Shown here piece by piece: positions 25,430 through 33,255 of a stretch of 64,000 bases of DNA. Below the pieces are notes generated by a model that did not search any database, was not told the DNA's origin, and worked only from the letters and a program-made list of their open reading frames with translations. The stretch is taken from contig CP047917.1 of the NCBI GenBank assembly GCA_010202115.1, positions 867,439-931,438 on the forward strand, read 5' to 3'. The DNA comes from Candidatus Saccharibacteria bacterium oral taxon 488. GTDB taxonomy: Bacteria; Patescibacteriota; Saccharimonadia; Saccharimonadales; Saccharimonadaceae. The stretch's first letter is position 1. Each line of letters opens with the position of its first letter. Made by a program: the position numbers and the translations under genes.

Positions 25430-26199
25430 AAAGGAGTAAAAAAATGGTAATCATCGTTATATCTATTCTTACAGTTATAGGCCTTGCCACTTGGGGTGTC
25501 ATCGCCTACTTAGGGAGAGGCCAAACGTTATCGGTCAAATCTATTGAAAACCCTAGCGGAGACCTTCATGTCATTCGCTTAGCAAAGCCCGACAACATGA
25601 CATGGAAGGCAGGCTCTTCTGCCAAGATCACGCTACCTAGTACGGCATCTGGTGGTGAAAAGAATGATCATAAGGGCGAACAGACAAGTCGTTGGCTGAG
25701 TATCGCCTCTAGTCCTGAGGATAATGAAATTATTATCCTAACCCACAATAGCGGTAGTCCTTATAAAAAAGCTTTGACTAGCCTACCAGCAGGTAGCCAG
25801 ATCAAGATGAGTTGGCTGGAATCCTCTTTGTCGGTTACAGACGGCAACGAGCCACTGGTTTGCTTCGCGTCTGATGTCGGTATCTCAGCAATACGACCAA
25901 TTGTCAGGCAGTGGGCCGGTAAACGCCCTATCATGCTCTATCACCTAGACAAGGGAGTAAAGGTCTTTGACAAGGAACTCTCAGAGCTAGCAAACAAAAC
26001 AGCCAATATGACTTATGAGACCAGTGCTAGCCTTTCTCAAAGCCAAGAACGCTTCAAGCAGGCGATTGATAGACATGGCAACAAGGCTCAATATCTTGTA
26101 GCAGGACAGCCCGACGATGTGAAAACGATGAAGAAACTCCTTGGAGACAATGCGATGCATGATAACGTCAAATCAAGTACTTTTCGGGGGTTGAAGTAG
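25426..26199 (+). CDS. Membrane-anchored ferredoxin reductase-like protein
   Basis: 257 aa. One N-terminal membrane helix (residues about 7-29) is followed by an FNR-like fold: an FAD-barrel region ending near SRWLSIASSPED (R-x-L-S-I-A-S, related to the flavin motif RxYSxxS) and a nucleotide-binding half (ASDVGISAIRPIVRQW) ending YLVAGQPDDVKTMKKLL. This recalls the reductase part of NQR/DHOD and ferric-reductase-like proteins. It is translationally coupled to the TetR gene; the inducer may be a redox-active or toxic compound, which is inference. A second soluble FNR-like gene lies in the nrd operon. Confidence 0.75.
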   Translation: MKRSKKMVIIVISILTVIGLATWGVIAYLGRGQTLSVKSIENPSGDLHVIRLAKPDNMTWKAGSSAKITLPSTASGGEKNDHKGEQTSRWLSIASSPEDNEIIILTHNSGSPYKKALTSLPAGSQIKMSWLESSLSVTDGNEPLVCFASDVGISAIRPIVRQWAGKRPIMLYHLDKGVKVFDKELSELANKTANMTYETSASLSQSQERFKQAIDRHGNKAQYLVAGQPDDVKTMKKLLGDNAMHDNVKSSTFRGLK

Positions 26200-26233
26200 T
26201 CAATATGACTGCATGGTTGCCGATAGGTAATAC

Positions 26234-26506
26234 TTAGGCAGCTATAGCCTGCGCCTCCGGCCAAATTCGCTGTACCAGCCGCTTGCCGCGCGTGGTTAGC
26301 CACACCCAAGCGTCGCCATAGGCCTGGTCGATCGCCATCAAACCTTTATGCCGTAAGTCCGCCAGCACATTCATCGCCGTTCGGCGCGGCATGCCCATTT
26401 GTGCTGCCAATATGGCCGCCTCATAACCACCGTCTTCGTAGACTTGCTGCAGTACCAGCGCCTCGTTGGTTGTTAGATTGATTTCGTTTGCGTGTACCTT
26501 GTTCAT
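26234..26506 (-). CDS. Winged-helix DNA-binding protein (MarR-like, 90 aa)
   Basis: From ATG 26506, preceded by AGAAAGGA. Residues about 8-75 form a small winged helix: TTNEALVLQQVYEDG then AAILAAQMGMPRRTAMNVLADL and GLMAIDQAYGDAWVWLTTRGK. A partial second copy lies at 24621-24746. Its promoter holds a TTACAG-N5-TTACAG direct repeat, shared with the glycosyltransferase and GtrA genes, so all three may answer to one regulator. Target of the protein unknown. Confidence 0.8.
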   Translation of the reverse strand: MNKVHANEINLTTNEALVLQQVYEDGGYEAAILAAQMGMPRRTAMNVLADLRHKGLMAIDQAYGDAWVWLTTRGKRLVQRIWPEAQAIAA

Positions 26507-26550
26507 GATCATCCTTTCTGTTAATGATGAGTATATGATAGCCAAACAAT

Positions 26551-26567
26551 CTGTAATTTCGCTGTAA
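26551..26567 (-). promoter_or_regulatory. Response-regulator-type direct repeat before the winged-helix gene
   Basis: Minus-strand TTACAGCGAAATTACAG: two TTACAG units with 11-bp period, ten bases upstream of TATCAT (26535-26540). It occupies the -35 position, as PhoB-type activator sites do. Confidence 0.65.
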
Positions 26568-26620
26568 GGTCGCTCGGGGCAAGTGTTAGTTATTTGGTGT
26601 GGGGAAAATTACTACATGAA

Positions 26621-26652
26621 AAAGCAGCGCCCGAGAAGGTAGGCGCTGCTTT
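26621..26652 (-). terminator. Rho-independent terminator
   Basis: Perfect 11-bp stem (AAAGCAGCGCC / GGCGCTGCTTT) with a 10-nt loop; on the minus strand it is followed by TTTTT counting the stem end. It follows the gene remnant at 26675-26812 and could also end plus-strand transcripts. Confidence 0.8.
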
Positions 26653-26674
26653 ATGACTATTCGCCACCAACTAA

Positions 26675-26812
26675 TTAGTCTACCGGCGCGGTATTGGCGG
26701 TTGGTGGCTGCGCCGAGCCAGTCTGTGACGACGGAGCAGTTTGGGAAGATTTGTCAAGGACATAAAACAAAACTTCTTTGATAAATGTATATCTTCTCTG
26801 TTTCTCTCTTGA
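26675..26812 (-). pseudogene. 3' remnant of an unidentified gene with a Ser/Thr/Pro/Gln-rich tail
   Basis: An open frame without a start codon encodes a basic stretch REKQRRYTFIKEVLFYVLDK and then a tail of Ser, Gln, Thr, Pro and Ala ending TANTAPVD-stop, directly before the terminator at 26621-26652. The codon use of the tail is GC-rich like resident genes, while sequence upstream turns AT-rich. It looks like the end of a resident gene cut off by the AT-rich insertion. The stretch 26546-26877 holds otherwise only the promoter of the winged-helix gene and the terminator. Confidence 0.45.
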
Positions 26813-26877
26813 TTAGCTTTAGTATTTTACCCTTGTATTAGTTTTTTGAATTGTTAGTTTAGTAAACTAAGAATATC

Positions 26878-27495
26878 CTACTTGCAATACTCTTTTATCT
26901 TATCGGCATATTCAGTCAAAAGATTCTTTGAATAAATTTTTTCATTTTTTGAATTTCTGACTTCTTTCCAAAGAATAGCAGCTACTTTTAATTTGTTAGA
27001 ATAGTCGCGGCTATTTTCATCTGCACAGAAATCCTTTAAGAATTGATTCCATTGACAAACCGAATTATCATACTTGGCATAATCTGACTCTCCATAATAA
27101 ACTTTTAGCATATCTTGAATTGTAAAACTCAAATCTTTTTCTTTCTTTACTTTTCTCCAAGCGGTAGCCATATCAGCAGTAAATTTAAATGGTGAGATAC
27201 CCGTTAAAGCAGAAAAATATTCTCTGAATTTTGCGTTAAAGGAAAAACCACATTCAAGCAATAGCGTATCTAACGTAATATTTTCAACTTGCTTCTTTTC
27301 ATTTTTTATTGATGACTTTTTAATCAAATTACCCTTAAAGTATTGCTCAATAATATAATTGAGTTCCTGTTTTGTACCTTTATATTCTAATCCTAATGAC
27401 TTGCAAATCTGTGAAATTTCCTCACGATACCAATAGTATTTATTAAACTCAGCAAACGATGTAATTTTATCAAACTCAGGTCTATTTTTTGTCAA
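26878..27495 (-). CDS. SAP-domain-containing protein of unknown function
   Basis: 205 aa from TTG 27495, eight bases after GAGAGGAG; an earlier in-frame TTG (27519) lacks such a site. The N-terminal part (residues about 8-50, YYWYREEISQICKSLGLEY, then GTKQELNYIIEQYFKG) resembles a SAP-like helix-extended-loop-helix, known in DNA/RNA-binding proteins; similar proteins are frequent in Firmicutes. The rest is helical and basic. The gene is much more AT-rich than its neighbours and uses A/T-ending codons, suggesting transfer from a low-GC host bacterium. The stop codon of a broken frame upstream overlaps its start (TTGA). Confidence 0.6.
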   Translation of the reverse strand: MTKNRPEFDKITSFAEFNKYYWYREEISQICKSLGLEYKGTKQELNYIIEQYFKGNLIKKSSIKNEKKQVENITLDTLLLECGFSFNAKFREYFSALTGISPFKFTADMATAWRKVKKEKDLSFTIQDMLKVYYGESDYAKYDNSVCQWNQFLKDFCADENSRDYSNKLKVAAILWKEVRNSKNEKIYSKNLLTEYADKIKEYCK

Positions 27496-27795
27496 TCTTT
27501 TATCTCCTCTCGAAACCAATTTATTTTTTCATCTCTGAATAATGGAGGTTTCACTTTTTTATCAGGATTGTAGTTATTGCAATTACAACCAAACTTTTTC
27601 AATGCTTTTATCTTATTATATACTATCCCACGCAAGCACTTTTCCTCTTGTATTCAACTCGTTAAACCAGTACTTTACTATTTGCCGATTTTCATACTTA
27701 GGGCACCAGCTCTCAATATAAATTACGTCCTCTGAAAAAATATCATCTCTTGTTGTGCAAGCCGCACAATGCGTTTTACGACCTTTGAACTCTCT
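27492..27795 (-). pseudogene. Frameshifted Cys-rich small ORF upstream of the SAP gene
   Basis: Two frames together give a continuous protein. The first reads EFKGRKTHCAACTT and goes on through IESWCPKYENRQIVKYWF to NTRG, then meets a stop after a few more residues. Shifting by one base near GAGGAAAAGTG continues into LRGIVYNKIKALKKFGCNC, and the frame ends WFREEIKD-stop, with TGA overlapping the TTG of the SAP gene. No start codon is visible at the 5' end. CxxC and CNC motifs suggest a zinc-binding protein. AT-rich like the SAP gene and probably acquired with it. Confidence 0.5.
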
Positions 27796-27873
27796 TTATC
27801 GACAAGTAGCGCCTGTTTGACATGAGAGTTACCTCCTTTCCGGGTTTTTATTATTTTCTCTGTCCCTAAAAGG

Positions 27874-28260
27874 TTAATCCTTTTGGTTGTTTTGTGTAGC
27901 ACTATTATTGTTCCGCCTAGATGGTGTTTGTGAATTTTGACCAGTCTGGTTCTGGTTGGCACCTGGCGCCTCGCCGCCCGTTTGTCCACCTGGCCCGCCT
28001 GGCTGGCCGTTCTGGGTTCGACTCATTCCTGGCGGGCCGCCAGCCTGATTATTCATGCCGTTTTGCGTGCCACCGACTTGCATGCCGACGACAAAACTGA
28101 GCGCACAGGCCACTACGCCACTGACCGCTATACCAGTAATTGCCCCGGCACTTAACCCGTTCTTGCCAGAATTTGTGCCGTTTGGACGCGGTGCGGGCGG
28201 CTGATCATAGACCGCTTCTGGCGTGGTGAGTTGTGCTTGCTTGGTTTGTGAGATTGCCAT
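27874..28260 (-). CDS. Small single-TM protein with Gly/Asn/Gln-rich extracellular tail
   Basis: 128 aa. Residues 1-38 are cytoplasmic and Pro-rich, about 40-62 form a membrane helix (AITGIAVSGVVACALSFVVG), and the rest is a low-complexity tail rich in Gly, Pro, Asn, Gln (GGPPGMSRTQNGQPGGPGG). A good ribosome site GAAAGGAG precedes the ATG. It begins 19 bp after the large glycosyltransferase, whose extracellular loops are also Gly-rich, so the two probably work together or share the same surface environment. No family recognised. The 27796-27873 stretch holds only spacer. Confidence 0.7.
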   Translation of the reverse strand: MAISQTKQAQLTTPEAVYDQPPAPRPNGTNSGKNGLSAGAITGIAVSGVVACALSFVVGMQVGGTQNGMNNQAGGPPGMSRTQNGQPGGPGGQTGGEAPGANQNQTGQNSQTPSRRNNNSATQNNQKD

Positions 28261-28279
28261 AATGTCTCCTTTCGTTACG

Positions 28280-30985
28280 TTACTCTCTCGATAATTCGTA
28301 CAATGTTACATCGCTGCCTCCATAGTTAATGACGGTGCCAGTCTGTTTGACCCACGCCGCGATTTCATTATTACCGCCGCCTGGCCCGCCGCCACCACGG
28401 CTGTGCGAGCTGATGGCGTAATATTTGACTTTGCCGGCCTTCACTAACTGTTTAAATTGCTCCAGCGTCAGCGGTGTATCGCTACCGTTAAATCCACCGA
28501 CCGCCATGACTGGCTGACCGCTGGTGAGCTGGATGGCTGCTGATTCATTAGCACTGGCTACCGCCACCAACCAGGTTGCGCCATGTTGATGCTCTACGAG
28601 ATACTGCACCAACTGGCTATTGGCCTGCGACGATTCATTATTACTACCCCGCATCGCCGTGGAACTCGGCCCAGCCGTCGGAATGCTACCGGTGTGCGCG
28701 ACGTTGACTGTCGCCAATGTATAAACCGTCGGGGCAAGTGTACAGGCGGATATGGCGGTGATAATCGCCAAGTTTTGTAGCCACCGCCGCGGCACATAGA
28801 GATTAACCAGCAGTCCAATCATCCCCGCAAGACCCAGCAACCCAACCGTCCATATCAGCCACGTCATCGTGCCAGCGTAACCGAGGATAATCACCGCTAT
28901 CGCCGCCGTCACGCCGACCAGCACCGGCAGTAGCCACGCATACGGTTTACGTCTGGTATAGGCACCCCACAGAAACGGCAGGCTGATACCGACGAGTGCC
29001 GCCACCGCTGACGCCATCACCACCACGTAGTACGGATGAATCACACCACTAGTCATGCTGAAAATCACGATGTGAATCAACAGCCACAGCATCCAGAAAA
29101 TTACTGCCGCCCGCCCACGATTGGTTCGGGGTGTTTTTCGCAAAATCCATAGCATCAATCCACCGCCCGCCAGCGCCAAGACTAGCAACCAAGCAATGTT
29201 CGGCCCAAAATCATTGTTAAAGATCCTAAAGATTCCCGTTTGCCCACCGAAGCCCGTACCGCCTGGACCATGTCCGCCACCTGGGCCACCGCCCATACCA
29301 CCCGGCATCATACCGGCGCCATCTGCCATAGTTTGCGTGGTGCTACCAGCAGTTTGAAGTGTTGTAGTACCGCCGATTCCACCACCCGGGCCACCACCGC
29401 CACCGCGTCCGCCAAGCAATCGACCAAAGCCGTTATAGCCAAAAATCAAACTCCAAATATTGTTATCGTTAGTGCTACCCACCCACGGCCGACTACCAGC
29501 TGGCGTCAGCCAAACCAGCACACTCCACCACAGCGTCGACATCGTGGTGATGACGCCCGCAAACACCACGTGCAAAAATCGCGTGACAATCGGCGGCTTG
29601 GCAAACACCAGATAGACTAGCACCATTGCCGGTAACACCATCAACCCCTGGAGCATCTTGGTATTAAATGCTAGCCCCGTGAATAGCCCTGCTAGACCCA
29701 GCCACAACAGTGGTCGTTTCCCTTCCAGCGAGCGTAAAAACGTATAACCACTAGCGGTCAGCATCAATGTCAACATCGCATCGGGGTTATTGAAACCAAA
29801 CATCAGTGCCACCACCGGCGTTAGCATCAGTGTCGCTCCAGCAATCACAGCGCTAGTGAACCCGAACTGTCGTTTCACCGCTCCGTACACCAACCACACC
29901 GAACCAACTCCCGCCAGCACGCTTGGCAGCAACATCGAGAAACTCGAAAAGCCAAACAACCGAGCGCTCAGCCCCATCAGCATTGTCGCTAATGGTGGCT
30001 TATCAACCGACACGTAATTTGCCGCATCCAGACTGCCAAACAACCACGCTGTCCAATCTTGACTGGCTGCCTGTACCGCTGCCGCATAGTAACTATTTGC
30101 CATGCCATTATGCAACGCACCAAACAGATATAGTGCACCAGTCAGTGCCAATAGCACTGGTAGTGTCCACTTTTCAAGCCACGACCGCTTGTCTAGTTCC
30201 TTGTTGACGCGATACAGCCCCTTCAGATCATCGACGGCCGTTTTCACAATTTTCACGCGGCTATCCGTATCCTCAATCCAAGTCACTGGCTGTTCGTAAA
30301 TCGGCACGCCCGCCCGCTCAGTTTTGATCAGTAGTTCAGTGTCAAAAAACCACTCGTTGTCTTTGATTTTCGGTAAGAATTTTGCGGCGACATCCCGGCG
30401 GATCGCCTTGAAACCACACTGCGCGTCACTAAACTTAGTACCTGACGTCCATTTGATAATATTGTTATAGCAACGCGAGATAAATTCCCGCTTCAGCCCA
30501 CGCGTCGTTTTGGCACCCTTGGCCAGCCGCGAACCGATCGCCACGCCAGCTTCGCCCGCCATCAGCGGCTGAATCATTGGCAGAAAATCGTCCAGATTCG
30601 TGGACAGATCGACATCCATGTACGCCAAAATGTCAGCTGGACTACTTTGCCACACTCGTTTGAGCGCCCGCCCGCGACCACGCTCCGCCAGGCTAACGAC
30701 CTGAACTGATTGGTGCTTTTCCGCTAAGTTCTTGGCAATTTCCAGCGTCTTGTCCTGACTGCCATTGTCCGCGATAGTGATTTGATAATGATACGGCAAA
30801 TGTTTCGCCATATATTCATCAATTGTCGTGATACTTTGCTGGAGGATTTTTTCCTCATTAAGCACCGGCACGACAACATCAATGAATGGACGGGCAATCG
30901 CCCGAAACGCCGGCTGGCTCTCAGTAGCGGCGAGGTGTCGCGACCGAGCCAGCGGTTGGGGTATGGTTGCTGCTTTCATAGTCAT
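28280..30985 (-). CDS. Fused GT2 (dolichyl-phosphate-mannose-synthase-like) and ArnT/PMT-like GT-C glycosyltransferase
   Basis: 901 aa. Residues about 33-235 are a GT2 domain like polyprenyl-phosphate sugar synthases (VPVLNEE, DNGSQDKT, metal-binding D-V-D in AYMDVDLST, GSRLAKGAKT). From about 265 on, a dozen hydrophobic helices form a GT-C domain with PMT-type SVDKPPLATML after the first loop. A long extracellular loop around 510-580 is almost all Gly, Pro and Met. The first domain could charge a lipid carrier with a sugar which the second transfers to a surface acceptor, so one chain performs both steps. Transcribed from a -10 seven bases before the ATG with a TTACAG direct repeat upstream. 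Confidence 0.85.
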   Translation of the reverse strand: MTMKAATIPQPLARSRHLAATESQPAFRAIARPFIDVVVPVLNEEKILQQSITTIDEYMAKHLPYHYQITIADNGSQDKTLEIAKNLAEKHQSVQVVSLAERGRGRALKRVWQSSPADILAYMDVDLSTNLDDFLPMIQPLMAGEAGVAIGSRLAKGAKTTRGLKREFISRCYNNIIKWTSGTKFSDAQCGFKAIRRDVAAKFLPKIKDNEWFFDTELLIKTERAGVPIYEQPVTWIEDTDSRVKIVKTAVDDLKGLYRVNKELDKRSWLEKWTLPVLLALTGALYLFGALHNGMANSYYAAAVQAASQDWTAWLFGSLDAANYVSVDKPPLATMLMGLSARLFGFSSFSMLLPSVLAGVGSVWLVYGAVKRQFGFTSAVIAGATLMLTPVVALMFGFNNPDAMLTLMLTASGYTFLRSLEGKRPLLWLGLAGLFTGLAFNTKMLQGLMVLPAMVLVYLVFAKPPIVTRFLHVVFAGVITTMSTLWWSVLVWLTPAGSRPWVGSTNDNNIWSLIFGYNGFGRLLGGRGGGGGPGGGIGGTTTLQTAGSTTQTMADGAGMMPGGMGGGPGGGHGPGGTGFGGQTGIFRIFNNDFGPNIAWLLVLALAGGGLMLWILRKTPRTNRGRAAVIFWMLWLLIHIVIFSMTSGVIHPYYVVVMASAVAALVGISLPFLWGAYTRRKPYAWLLPVLVGVTAAIAVIILGYAGTMTWLIWTVGLLGLAGMIGLLVNLYVPRRWLQNLAIITAISACTLAPTVYTLATVNVAHTGSIPTAGPSSTAMRGSNNESSQANSQLVQYLVEHQHGATWLVAVASANESAAIQLTSGQPVMAVGGFNGSDTPLTLEQFKQLVKAGKVKYYAISSHSRGGGGPGGGNNEIAAWVKQTGTVINYGGSDVTLYELSRE

Positions 30986-30992
30986 GCCAGCA

Positions 30993-31025
30993 ACTATAGA
31001 TGAGGGGTCTGTAATTTTGCTGTAG
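30993..31025 (-). promoter_or_regulatory. Promoter with 11-bp-spaced repeat before the fused glycosyltransferase
   Basis: Minus strand: CTACAG-CAAAA-TTACAG (31009-31025), ten bases, then TATAGT (30993-30998), seven bases, then ATG 30985. Same layout as the sites at 26551 and 33216; the mRNA should be nearly leaderless. Confidence 0.65.
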
Positions 31026-31043
31026 ACAACAAGATAAGTAAGC

Positions 31044-31115
31044 TATGATACTAAGATGCAATTACTATACGAACCAGATAATGAGCTTTTTGATGATATA
31101 ACTAGTCATTCATAG
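31044..31115 (+). pseudogene. Promoter and truncated 5' end of a plus-strand gene (MQLLYEPDNELFDDI...)
   Basis: TATGAT (31044-31049), six bases, then ATG 31056 opening a 19-codon frame MQLLYEPDNELFDDITSHS that stops at 31115. The -10-to-ATG distance is the same as for the intact leaderless genes here, so it looks like a real gene start whose body was lost where the ATPase-RloB cassette begins. The matching 3' part was not found with confidence. Confidence 0.4.
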
Positions 31116-31129
31116 ATTTACGCAATTTT

Positions 31130-31753
31130 TCAGTGAGCATTATGTACTGTTGTTGAAGGATTTGCATTTACAGGACTTGTTTCGTTTTTATTAGCCTCCT
31201 CAAGCATTTGCTCTGCTCGCTTCACTGCTCTACTGTAGTTAGAGTTAATTTTATCAAAAACATCGTCACCATGAGTATAACCGCCCAGGTGAGATTTCAA
31301 CTTCTTCTCAATAACCTTTCTATGCATAGGTGTTGATATATCTTGTAGATGAAGTAAGAGCCATAATTCAAATGAATCATTCGAATATGCCACCTGTATA
31401 TCTTCCCTATATGCTAATTCTAATGCACGATTATAATGTTTCCTTGTCGTTTGGTTTACCAGGATCGACATCACGATCAAACACAACCCACGTCTCGTCG
31501 CCTCTTGTGTAGCGTTTTTCTTTCTTATATTGCCCCCTTAATTCAATCGCCTTTTCAACCAACCTAGTCCTTGAATCTTGTTTATCAACAGACTCAATAC
31601 GAGGTCCTGTTGTGCTTCTAAAATGTTCAAAATAACGAGATTCTGTTTTTCCTTCAGTAACAATCAAGAAAAAATTCGCTCATCTAACTTTCCAGAAGGT
31701 CTTTTTCCGCTTAAAGAGAACTGGCTTCGGCTTTTACTGCTAGGATGAGTCAT
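31130..31753 (-). pseudogene. RloB/AbiLii-like protein, disrupted by two frameshifts
   Basis: The first frame starts at ATG 31753 after AAAGGTG and reads MTHPSSKSRSQFSLSGKR to DERIF, then hits a stop; adding one T in the run of six at about 31671-31676 joins it to FLIVTEGKTESRYFEHF. A second shift near 31445 (an extra A in AAGGAAACAT) separates VVFDRDVDPGKP from HYNRALELAYRE and the family block VAYSNDSFELWLLLHL. The restored protein of about 207 aa has the usual RloB length and order. It lies 13 bp after its ATPase partner. Both shifts are in short A/T runs, so sequencing error cannot be excluded. Confidence 0.75.
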
Positions 31754-31765
31754 GTATCACCTTTA

Positions 31766-33064
31766 TTAAGCTTCCCAAGATTTTATAACAGGCACTGCGC
31801 CAAACCTACCCTCCAAATAACGTTTGGCAAGATCGTACTCTTTTTTTGTTTTGTATTCCGATAAACATCGCAGTACTGAAGCTTCGCCAGTGCCTTTGTC
31901 GGCAAACCAAATCTGATCTCGCCGGAGATCAAGCTTGCCATTTAGGGAATTCTTTGCGAGAAGAAAAGTTTCATGACTTGTAAAAATAAGTTGAGCCCCG
32001 TGTTTATTTAATTCAGGATTTTGAAACGCCTCAACTATTCTCTTAGTCAAGAAAGGATGTAGACTTGATCCAAGTTCATCAATCACAACCATCTCGCCTT
32101 TATTTAAAGCATCCAGTAGTACAACTGCCAATATAAATATCTTTTGTGTACCCAACGACTCATCACCAAAGTTAAAGTTCCGGCTCTCTGTAAGTTTATG
32201 ACCACTATTGTCATAAATAAAATGACTCGACTCCACTTGATAGCTAAAACCAGCCCCATTAGACATTGCTTTCTTCAATTCCTCCGGAATACCCGCTGGT
32301 AGTTCGGCAACGCTTACTTCTGACTTGTCTATTAATATATTATTTATGCCTATATCTGCTTTATTTATAAAATTTATAACCTGCATTCGTAATTTTTGAT
32401 CAACAATACAACGTTCTAATATATAACGCTTTAATTCGTCAATATCGGTACTGTCTATAATTTTTATTTGTTCTTTTACTATCTCAAGTAACTTACGTGA
32501 GTACGGATCTGCTAAATTGGCAAAAACATTAACGGCCAACGCCGTATCTAAGACGCGCCTCGACAAAGGCTCAAGGTCACTCTTAACCGTACTATCGAAC
32601 GTAAAGTTATTACGGCTTCTCTCAAAAATCATACGCGAGCGTCGATTTGTTTTCGGTCTGTCTACTAGACCGAGCCATTCTGAAACTATGCCAGAATTAT
32701 CAACTTCAAATCCATAATTATACTGCGAAACAGTGTCCTTATCCCATAAAGATAGTTCGAAATGTATTGGTAGACTGCTACTATTGGTGTTTAGTAAGAA
32801 TGGTTGTAGGAGCGGGTGTTTATTAATAGGAGAGCCTATATGGTCTGTATTTAACATTGAATCTATCATATACGAAAGAGCTCTAATGATATTAGACTTT
32901 CCTCCAGCGTTCTGGCCAAATATACCGGCAACAGGTAGAATATTATCTTTGAAATCGGTAGTTGATATTGCAATACCATCATTTTTAAGTGGTTCTGCCA
33001 GCAAAGATATACTAGCCGCTTCCTTGAATGACCTATAATTTTTAATAGTGAAGTCTATAATCAT
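31766..33064 (-). CDS. AAA-family ATPase (AAA_21), AbiLi/RloA-like
   Basis: 432 aa from ATG 33064; a GTG nine bases upstream (33073), five bases after TATGAT, is an alternative start. Walker A is GQNAGGKSN, the signature-like segment GDESLGTQKIFILA and Walker B MVVIDELGSSLHP follow, and the H-like motif is FTSHETFLL. These ATPases pair with RloB-domain proteins in AbiL-type phage-abortive systems. Here the partner gene is frameshifted, so the system may be dead or the ATPase may act alone. More AT-rich than the genes around it. Confidence 0.85.
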   Translation of the reverse strand: MIIDFTIKNYRSFKEAASISLLAEPLKNDGIAISTTDFKDNILPVAGIFGQNAGGKSNIIRALSYMIDSMLNTDHIGSPINKHPLLQPFLLNTNSSSLPIHFELSLWDKDTVSQYNYGFEVDNSGIVSEWLGLVDRPKTNRRSRMIFERSRNNFTFDSTVKSDLEPLSRRVLDTALAVNVFANLADPYSRKLLEIVKEQIKIIDSTDIDELKRYILERCIVDQKLRMQVINFINKADIGINNILIDKSEVSVAELPAGIPEELKKAMSNGAGFSYQVESSHFIYDNSGHKLTESRNFNFGDESLGTQKIFILAVVLLDALNKGEMVVIDELGSSLHPFLTKRIVEAFQNPELNKHGAQLIFTSHETFLLAKNSLNGKLDLRRDQIWFADKGTGEASVLRCLSEYKTKKEYDLAKRYLEGRFGAVPVIKSWEA

Positions 33065-33103
33065 AGTGTACACATTGTATCATATTACCCCCTATAAAAC
33101 AAT

Positions 33104-33129
33104 AAGTAATGCGAAAAAATCGCATACTT
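33104..33129. terminator. Hairpin upstream of the AAA ATPase
   Basis: AAGTAATGCGA pairs with TCGCATACTT (one bulged A) around a short A loop. It sits in the 190-bp AT-rich gap between the ATPase and GtrA genes, without a long T run; it may be a weak terminator or a relic at the cassette edge. Nothing else coding is seen in the gap. Confidence 0.35.
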
Positions 33130-33215
33130 ACTAAAAATATCTATATTTTAGCTTAATTTTATTATTACTACTGCAATGAGTGTTCAATTTGGCAGATGAA
33201 TTCTTATAATTCTAT

Positions 33216-33249
33216 TTACAGCCTTTTTACAGCCCCACCTACTATACTC
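33216..33249 (+). promoter_or_regulatory. Promoter with TTACAG direct repeat before GtrA
   Basis: TTACAG at 33216-33221 and 33227-33232 (11-bp period), 11 bases, TATACT (33244-33249), six bases, then ATG 33256. The clearest of the three response-regulator-type sites; the transcript should begin at the ATG. Confidence 0.7.
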
Positions 33250-33255
33250 ACCGAC

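Noticed and set aside
29121..29620. Pro/Gly-rich plus-strand frames opposite the fused glycosyltransferase
   Set aside because: Mirror of Gly-rich codons on the coding strand.
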